This document shows positions 14,669-19,074 of a stretch of DNA of 19,074 nt, one piece after another. A program made the position numbers and the translations under genes. A model generated the notes under the pieces. It made no database searches, had not been told where the DNA came from, and saw only the letters and a list, made by a program, of their open reading frames with translations. Source of the stretch: SVTX01 sp045659745 (GTDB taxonomy: Bacteria > Bacillota > Clostridia > Oscillospirales > CAG-272); assembly GCA_045659745.1 (NCBI GenBank), contig JAZRCL010000064.1, positions 1-19,074 on the forward strand, given 5' to 3'. Every line of letters begins with the position of its first letter. Position 1 is the first letter of the stretch.

Positions 14669-15757
14669 TTATACAATCAGCATCGCGTCGCCAAAGGAGA
14701 AGAAACGGTATTTTTCCTCAACCGCAGTCCTATATGCCTCCATAACCTTTTCCTTGTCGTAGAACGCCGAAACAAGCATTATAAGAGTGGACTCGGGCAG
14801 GTGGAAATTAGTTATAAGCGCGTCAACCGCCTTAAATTTATAGCCGGGGTAAATGAATATTCCCGTGTCGCCCGACATCGCGTGAACAATTCCATTTTCG
14901 TCCGTCACGCTCTCAAGCGTGCGGCTTGACGTCGTACCAACGCATATAACTCTGCCGCCCTTAGCTCTGCGCTCGTTGATTATTCTCGCGCTCTCCTCGG
15001 ACACCGAAAAATACTCGGTGTGCATTACGTGCGCGTCAATTCTGTCCTCCTTGACGGGACGGAAAGTGCCGAGTCCCACATGGAGCATTACGGGCACTAT
15101 CTCAATTCCCTTGGCTCTGATTTTTTCCATGAGCTCGGGAGTAAAATGCAATCCCGCCGTGGGAGCCGCTGCCGATCCTTCACGGTTGGCATAAACAGTC
15201 TGGTAGCGAGAGTTATCCGTCAGCCTCTCCGTTATATACGGAGGCAGAGGCATAAGACCGATAACATGCAAAATGTTATATATATTTTCGTGCTTTTCGC
15301 GGTCGTAATCAAATTTGATAATGCGGTTTCCCTCGTCGGTGATGTCAATAACCTCGCCGATAAGCTGACCGTCGCCAAAGACAGAGCGCATGCCGATTCT
15401 CGCGCGTTTTCCGGGCTTTACAAGACATTCCCAAGTATCAAGGTCGCGCTGACGCAGCAAAAGCAGCTCTATCGCCGCTTCCTCTCTGCCCTCTACGTGT
15501 CCGTAAATTCGCGCGGGGATTACCTTTGAGTCGTTAATAACGAGAGTATCGCCCTCACACAGATAATCAATTATATCGTAAAAATGCTTGTGCTCAATAG
15601 TGCCGCACTCTCTGTTCAGCACCATAAGTCTGCTATGGTCGCGTTTCTCCATAGGATGCTGCGCAATAAGGGACTCAGGCAGGTCGTAATAAAAATCCGA
15701 GCGGAGCAGGTCCGTGGGAGCTTTTTTATTTATGATAACTTTGTTTTCGGTAGCCAT
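14669..15757 (-). CDS. queA: S-adenosylmethionine:tRNA ribosyltransferase-isomerase QueA
   Basis: About 362 residues. The family opening SDFYYDLPESLIAQHP is followed by RDHSRLMVL, GDTLVINDSKVIPARIYG, ELLLLRQRD and WECLVKPGKRARIG. Later come AAPTAGLHFTPELM, HVGLGTFRPV, GTTSSRTLES and LITNFHLPESTLIMLVSAF, all QueA signatures. It adds the cyclopentane epoxide precursor from SAM to preQ1-modified tRNA in queuosine synthesis. From ATG 15757 the protein has about 18 extra residues before the usual start of the family. No clear Shine-Dalgarno lies at normal distance (AAAGGA is about 15 nt away), so the start is uncertain. tgt, often adjacent, is not in this window. Confidence 0.95.
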   Translation of the reverse strand: MATENKVIINKKAPTDLLRSDFYYDLPESLIAQHPMEKRDHSRLMVLNRECGTIEHKHFYDIIDYLCEGDTLVINDSKVIPARIYGHVEGREEAAIELLLLRQRDLDTWECLVKPGKRARIGMRSVFGDGQLIGEVIDITDEGNRIIKFDYDREKHENIYNILHVIGLMPLPPYITERLTDNSRYQTVYANREGSAAAPTAGLHFTPELMEKIRAKGIEIVPVMLHVGLGTFRPVKEDRIDAHVMHTEYFSVSEESARIINERRAKGGRVICVGTTSSRTLESVTDENGIVHAMSGDTGIFIYPGYKFKAVDALITNFHLPESTLIMLVSAFYDKEKVMEAYRTAVEEKYRFFSFGDAMLIV

Positions 15758-15810
15758 TTGAGAAGAAAATCCGTCCTTTGAAAGTTTTTTGTGAAAATAA
15801 AAAAAAGTAT

Positions 15811-15839
15811 TTGACAAACGCGTAGTAATATGATATTAT
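15811..15839 (+). promoter_or_regulatory. Sigma-A promoter of the lysine-riboswitch dapAB unit
   Basis: TTGACA (15811-15816) and TATTAT (15834-15839) are separated by 17 nt on the plus strand. Transcription would begin near 15846, about 30 nt before the riboswitch aptamer. On the minus strand a TATAAT (15840-15835) overlaps it and could serve queA, though with no good -35. Confidence 0.82.
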
Positions 15840-15878
15840 AATGTTGCATACAGAAAAAACTGTTTTGCATATACTTTT

Positions 15879-16046
15879 GGTAGAGGTGCGTATCACAACC
15901 GCCGCCACTCAAGGTCGCCGTTGACCGTTTGAGAGTTGCAAGCGAGGGTGAAACGCCGAGGTGTCGCCTTCTCGGCGAGGGCGACGTCGGTCACACGGTT
16001 CATAGCCGTGCGACTGTCATCTGACAATAGTCGATGGAGAGCTATC
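15879..16046 (+). promoter_or_regulatory. Lysine riboswitch (L-box) aptamer
   Basis: The plus strand shows the L-box core. GGTAGAGGTGCG opens it, with P1 strand GGTAG at 15879-15883 pairing with CTATC at 16042-16046. AGCGAGGGTGAAACGCCGAGG follows near 15940-15960, then a GCCGTGC segment, GACTGTCATCTGACAATAGTC and GGAGAGCTATC. These match the order of conserved elements in the Bacillus lysC leader. Lysine binding closes P1 and favours termination, so dapA and dapB are shut off when lysine is plentiful. The gene downstream, dapA, is the first committed lysine step, which supports the call. Confidence 0.93.
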
Positions 16047-16113
16047 TGATTTGTTTTATTATATCACAAGGAGTATGCTTTTGCAATACCCCCGAGAATA
16101 AAAACGCAATTTC

Positions 16114-16136
16114 AGCCGGCTCGTACCGGTTTTTTT
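16114..16136 (+). terminator. Riboswitch-controlled terminator before dapA
   Basis: AGCCGG (16114-16119) pairs with CCGGTT (16126-16131) across a six-base loop and is followed by seven T in a row (16130-16136). The stem is short, as expected for a switchable terminator. It lies between the L-box and the dapA ribosome site. Confidence 0.75.
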
Positions 16137-16172
16137 CTTGTAAAATTTTATACATACGAAAGGATATTCGCT

Positions 16173-17069
16173 ATGAGCAAATTCAAAAATACAATTTTCA
16201 CGGGCGCTGCAACGGCGATAGTCACTCCCTTCAAAAACGGAGAGGTTGATTACGACGCCTTCGGCTCACTTATAGATTTTCAGATAAACGGCGGCATTGA
16301 CGCGCTTGTCGTCGCAGGCACAACAGGCGAGGCGAGCACATTGACCGACGACGAGCATATCGGCGTTATCAAGTATGCAGTTGAGAGAGTAGGAGGACGC
16401 GTACCCGTTATTGCGGGCACGGGTTCAAATGACACGGCCTACGGTATCGACCTCTCGCGCGAGGCTTGCGCCGTTGGTGCGGACGCGTTGCTTGTTGTGA
16501 CCCCCTACTACAACAAGGCAACTCCCAAGGGACTTATAAAGAACTTTATTGCAACCGCCGATGCGGTAGATAAGCCTATAATTCTTTACAACGTGCCCTC
16601 GCGTACAGGTTGCAATATTTCCCTTCCCGTGTATAAAGAGCTTATGAAGCACGAAAACATAGTCGCTACAAAGGAAGCATCAGGCAGCCTCTCCGCAATC
16701 GCGCAGATAGCCGACGAATGCGGAGATTATCTCGACATCTACTCGGGCAACGACGACCAGATACTCCCTATTCTCTCGCTCGGCGGCAAGGGTGTAATCT
16801 CGGTATTTTCTAATATCCTCCCCCGCGAGACGCACGAGCTTTGCGCGGCTTGGTTTGATGGCGACACGCAAAAAGCCCTCCGCTTCCAGCTCGATTACCT
16901 AAAGCTTATGAACTCGCTCTTTATGGAGGTCAATCCCGTCCCCGTCAAGACAGCTTGCGGAATGCTTGGTCTCTGCTCGGACGAAATGAGACTCCCCCTT
17001 TGCGAGATGGAGGACGCAAATCGCGCACGTCTTGAAGCTATACTTAAGGAATACGGACTTCTCAAATAA
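16173..17069 (+). CDS. dapA: 4-hydroxy-tetrahydrodipicolinate synthase
   Basis: 298 residues of the DapA TIM-barrel family. AGTTGEASTL (48-57) contains the catalytic threonine pair, VVTPYYNKATPKG (108-120) the Tyr from the active-site triad, ILYNVPSRTG (137-146) a second Tyr, and ATKEASG (165-171) the Schiff-base lysine K167. It condenses pyruvate with aspartate semialdehyde, the first dedicated step to diaminopimelate and lysine. The ATG at 16173 has AAAGGA eight bases upstream. An L-box riboswitch and terminator precede it, and dapB follows after 25 nt, so the pair is one lysine-repressed unit. Dipicolinate for spores also draws on this pathway. Confidence 0.97.
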   Translation: MSKFKNTIFTGAATAIVTPFKNGEVDYDAFGSLIDFQINGGIDALVVAGTTGEASTLTDDEHIGVIKYAVERVGGRVPVIAGTGSNDTAYGIDLSREACAVGADALLVVTPYYNKATPKGLIKNFIATADAVDKPIILYNVPSRTGCNISLPVYKELMKHENIVATKEASGSLSAIAQIADECGDYLDIYSGNDDQILPILSLGGKGVISVFSNILPRETHELCAAWFDGDTQKALRFQLDYLKLMNSLFMEVNPVPVKTACGMLGLCSDEMRLPLCEMEDANRARLEAILKEYGLLK

Positions 17070-17094
17070 CAAAAAATCAAGGATAGGTATAAAA

Positions 17095-17847
17095 ATGATA
17101 AGAATTCTTTTGTCGGGCTGCTTTGGCAGAATGGGAAACGCGGTGCTTGACGCAACACGCGGCACTGACCTGACCGTCATCTCGGGCGTGGATATAAACG
17201 CCGGACAGAGCAGTTTCCCCGTTTATCCAAGCATTTCCGAGGCGGCTGAAACCCCTGACGTAATAATCGACTTTTCTCATCACACCGCCCTGCCCGCAAT
17301 CATGGACTATGCGGTAAAAAATAACGTGCCCTGCGTTATCTGCACGACAGGCCACACGGACGAGGAATATGAGATAATGAAAAAGGCGGCGAATTCTGTT
17401 CCCGTGTTCTTCTCACGCAATATGTCGCTTGGCGTAAACCTGCTTATCGCGCTTTGCAAAAAGGCGTCTGCCGCGCTCGGCATAGACTACGACGTGGAAA
17501 TTATAGAAAAGCATCACCACAACAAGCTCGACGCTCCCAGCGGCACGGCTCTTATGATTGCCGACGCGATCTCTGAAACCAGAGAGGAAAGCGAATACGT
17601 CTATGACAGACATAACGTGCGCAAAAAACGCGAGCCGAAAGAGATAGGAATTTCGGCAATTCGCGGCGGCAGTATTATCGGCGAGCACGAGGTGCTTTTC
17701 GCAGGCAAGGACGAGGTGCTGACAATTTCTCACTCGGCGTCCTCGCGTGAGCTTTTCGCCACAGGCGCGCTTCGCGCGGCGGAGTTTATCATCGGAAAGC
17801 CTGCAGGAATGTATAATATGGACAATATGTTTGAGGGTATAATCTGA
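17095..17847 (+). CDS. dapB: 4-hydroxy-tetrahydrodipicolinate reductase
   Basis: 250 residues. The N-terminal Rossmann motif is LLSGCFGRMG (5-14), CTTGH (83-87) lies in the nucleotide pocket, and EKHHHNKLDAPSGTA (138-152) is the conserved catalytic and substrate-binding block. It reduces the DapA product with NAD(P)H on the way to diaminopimelate. I chose the ATG at 17095, which starts directly at the Rossmann strand and has AAGGA upstream. The longer frame from 17032 would run back into dapA. Cotranscribed with dapA under the lysine riboswitch. Confidence 0.97.
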   Translation: MIRILLSGCFGRMGNAVLDATRGTDLTVISGVDINAGQSSFPVYPSISEAAETPDVIIDFSHHTALPAIMDYAVKNNVPCVICTTGHTDEEYEIMKKAANSVPVFFSRNMSLGVNLLIALCKKASAALGIDYDVEIIEKHHHNKLDAPSGTALMIADAISETREESEYVYDRHNVRKKREPKEIGISAIRGGSIIGEHEVLFAGKDEVLTISHSASSRELFATGALRAAEFIIGKPAGMYNMDNMFEGII

Positions 17848-17850
17848 TAC

Positions 17851-17882
17851 AAAAAACGGGAGATTTAATCTCCCGTTTTTTT
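17851..17882. terminator. Bidirectional terminator between dapB and sigF
   Basis: ACGGGAGAT (17856-17864), a three-base loop and ATCTCCCGT (17868-17876) give a nine-pair stem flanked by A (17851-17856) and T (17876-17882) runs. It serves the convergent dapAB and spoIIAB-sigF transcripts. The T run overlaps the end of the sigF stop. Confidence 0.92.
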
Positions 17883-18660
17883 ACCCGAGCATTTCGTCTC
17901 GGAGGAATTTCATTATCTTTTTTTCCTCTCTTGATACTTTGACCTGCGTCATTCCAAGTACAGACGCGACCTGCATCTGCGTCATATTTCTGTAATACCG
18001 TAAAAGCACTATCTTGCGCCACTCGGGCGGCATTTTCGCTATCGCCTGCGTGAGCGCAATTTTGTCGTTCAGCTGCTCAAACTCGTCCGCATCCGTTCTG
18101 TCGGGAATAATCTCGCCAAAGGTCTGCGAATCCTCGCCGTACGCGCACTCCGAAAGCGACGCCACGGGGCTTACCGCGTCAATCGCCATCGCCGCCTCCT
18201 CAATACTCACTCCCGCCAAAGCCGCAAGCTCTCCTATTCCTGCGTCTCTGCCCTCCTCGCTCATTATACGCGTTTTTTCCCGCATTATAATAATGCCTAC
18301 TCGCTTATAGCTCCGACTGACTTTGATAAGTCCGTCGTCGCGCAAGTGTCTGCGTATCTCGCCCACGATAAGCGGCACGGCATAGGTCGAAAAAGCTGTG
18401 CCTCTGTCAGCCTCAAAGCTCCTCACGGCTTTTATCATACCCATAATTCCTATCTGCATAAGGTCTTCAAATTCGCACCCTCTGTCCTTAAATTTATGGG
18501 CAATACTCCGCACCAGCGGTATGTTTTCATTCACAAGTATCTCAAGAGCCCTCTCGTCGCCCGAATTGGCGCGAATAACAAGCTCTCTGTTTCGCAAAAA
18601 TCTCTCGTCTGACGTCAGCTCCCGATTTTTTTGCTCTCCGTTCTGGGAATTCAATTCCAT
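17881..18660 (-). CDS. sigF: Sporulation sigma factor SigF (SpoIIAC)
   Basis: 259 residues of a sigma-70 family group 3 factor. Region 2 reads NIPLVRSIAHKF, FEDLMQIGIMGMIKAVRSFE and FSTYAVPLIVGEIRRHLRDDG. Region 3 follows (IKVSRSYKR, then LAALAGVSIEEAAMAI), and region 4 with its helix-turn-helix (WRKIVLLRYYRNMTQMQVA, then LGMTQVKVSREEKKI). SigF and SigG are close paralogs; the anti-sigma gene spoIIAB immediately upstream (20-nt gap) identifies this as sigF. It drives early forespore transcription after asymmetric division and is held inactive by SpoIIAB until SpoIIAA is dephosphorylated. The ATG at 18660 has GAGG upstream. The third Spo0A/SigH-controlled gene, spoIIAA, should lie just beyond the window. 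Confidence 0.92.
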   Translation of the reverse strand: MELNSQNGEQKNRELTSDERFLRNRELVIRANSGDERALEILVNENIPLVRSIAHKFKDRGCEFEDLMQIGIMGMIKAVRSFEADRGTAFSTYAVPLIVGEIRRHLRDDGLIKVSRSYKRVGIIIMREKTRIMSEEGRDAGIGELAALAGVSIEEAAMAIDAVSPVASLSECAYGEDSQTFGEIIPDRTDADEFEQLNDKIALTQAIAKMPPEWRKIVLLRYYRNMTQMQVASVLGMTQVKVSREEKKIMKFLRDEMLG

Positions 18661-18680
18661 AAAAAACCTCGCAATTTGTT

Positions 18681-19074
18681 TTATGTACTCTCTCTGTCAA
18701 CAAATTGCTTGTAAAGTGTGACTGTCGTGCCCGCGCCCACTCTTGACCGCACAAGGACCTTATCGCAAAAGCTCTCCATTACGGTAAATCCCATTCCGCT
18801 GCGCTCGTCCTCCCTGTCAGTCGTAAACAGAGGCTGACGCGCCTGCTTTACGTCGGGAATTCCGCATCCTCTGTCGCGTATCTCTATTTTTACGGCTCTG
18901 CCCTCAAGCAGACTGACGTTTATGTATATTATCCCCGAGGTGTTTTTGTAGGCGTGGACTATGCAGTTTGTCACCGCCTCGGAGACGGCACATTTTATGT
19001 CCGCTATCTCAAGCGCGGCGGGGTCAAGCGAGGCGCAAAAAGCCGCGACGGCAGCTCTTGCCATTCCTTCATTT
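18681..19074 (-). CDS. spoIIAB: Anti-sigma F factor SpoIIAB, 5'-truncated by window edge
   Basis: The frame stays open to the window end; the residues before the internal Met at 19064 read NEG, matching the family block NE-x-x-AR-x-AVAAF. The start codon therefore lies outside and about 131 residues are visible. GHKL ATPase/kinase motifs are present: N box EAVTNCIVHAY, G1 DRGCGIPD and G2 RSGMGFTVM. SpoIIAB binds and inhibits SigF and phosphorylates SpoIIAA, and release is triggered in the forespore. Its stop is 20 nt before sigF. This is the standard spoIIA operon layout and evidence that the organism can make spores. Confidence 0.93.
   Translation of the reverse strand, partial: NEGMARAAVAAFCASLDPAALEIADIKCAVSEAVTNCIVHAYKNTSGIIYINVSLLEGRAVKIEIRDRGCGIPDVKQARQPLFTTDREDERSGMGFTVMESFCDKVLVRSRVGAGTTVTLYKQFVDREST

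Noticed and set aside
14528..14929. Plus-strand frame starting in the spacer after queA
   Set aside because: Most of it is antisense to queA. The part in the spacer has no recognisable protein similarity, so the spacer is better treated as noncoding.
15844..15871. TTGCATA direct repeat (15844-15850 and 15865-15871) around a CAG/CTG hairpin
   Set aside because: Only two short copies in an AT-rich leader, 14 nt apart; not enough for a CRISPR, iteron or attachment site.
17032..17094. Upstream start for dapB at 17032
   Set aside because: It would overlap the end of dapA and add 21 residues before the Rossmann strand; the ATG at 17095 fits the family start and has its own ribosome site.
1..19074. 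Defence system, prophage or transposon
   Set aside because: All recognised genes are housekeeping, sporulation, tRNA modification or SCIFF genes in conserved Clostridia order; no integrase, transposase, terminal repeats or composition break was seen.

Overview
The window reads as chromosomal core DNA of a spore-forming, anaerobic member of the Clostridia (Bacillota), probably an uncultured gut lineage. Four things point there: a SCIFF peptide with its radical SAM maturase (a hallmark of Clostridia), a spoIIAB-sigF sporulation pair, the Firmicute ylm/sepF division cluster running into ileS-lspA-rluD, and a lysine riboswitch ahead of dapA. Nearly every gene is on the minus strand; only dapA and dapB are on the plus strand. 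I see no CRISPR array, tRNA, rRNA, transposase or phage gene. The long plus-strand open frames opposite ileS, the maturase and rluD are coding shadows.

Layout, in plus-strand coordinates. 1-977: a DUF4886/SGNH-type hydrolase (cut by the window start) directly behind a three-helix PQ-loop-like membrane protein, with its own sigma-A promoter. 1068-1847: a YwaF/TIGR02206-type membrane protein. 1969-5102: a SCIFF operon read leftwards: strong promoter, 46-residue six-cysteine precursor (4869-5009), a hairpin that probably attenuates transcription, the radical SAM/SPASM maturase, then an Orn/Lys/Arg decarboxylase-family PLP enzyme overlapping the maturase by 20 nt.

5135-13362: a long leftward cluster: HlyD-like membrane protein, yggS, sepF, yggT, ylmH, ileS, lspA, rluD. 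This is the classical Firmicute order, except that divIVA, normally between ylmH and ileS, is absent. A long GC-rich palindrome lies between ileS and lspA. 13428-15757: two tRNA-modification genes, miaA and queA, each apparently its own unit, separated by a strong terminator, the miaA promoter and an unexplained stretch of about 145 nt after queA.

15811-17847: a lysine-repressible unit: promoter, L-box aptamer, intrinsic terminator, dapA, dapB. It ends at a terminator shared with the convergent sporulation pair. 17881-19074: spoIIAB (cut by the window end) and sigF, the forespore-specific sigma factor and its anti-sigma kinase.

The most interesting system is the SCIFF locus. The precursor is too short for ordinary ORF length cut-offs. 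By my recollection of the characterised SCIFF peptides, the threonine reported as thioether acceptor (position 37) is glycine here.
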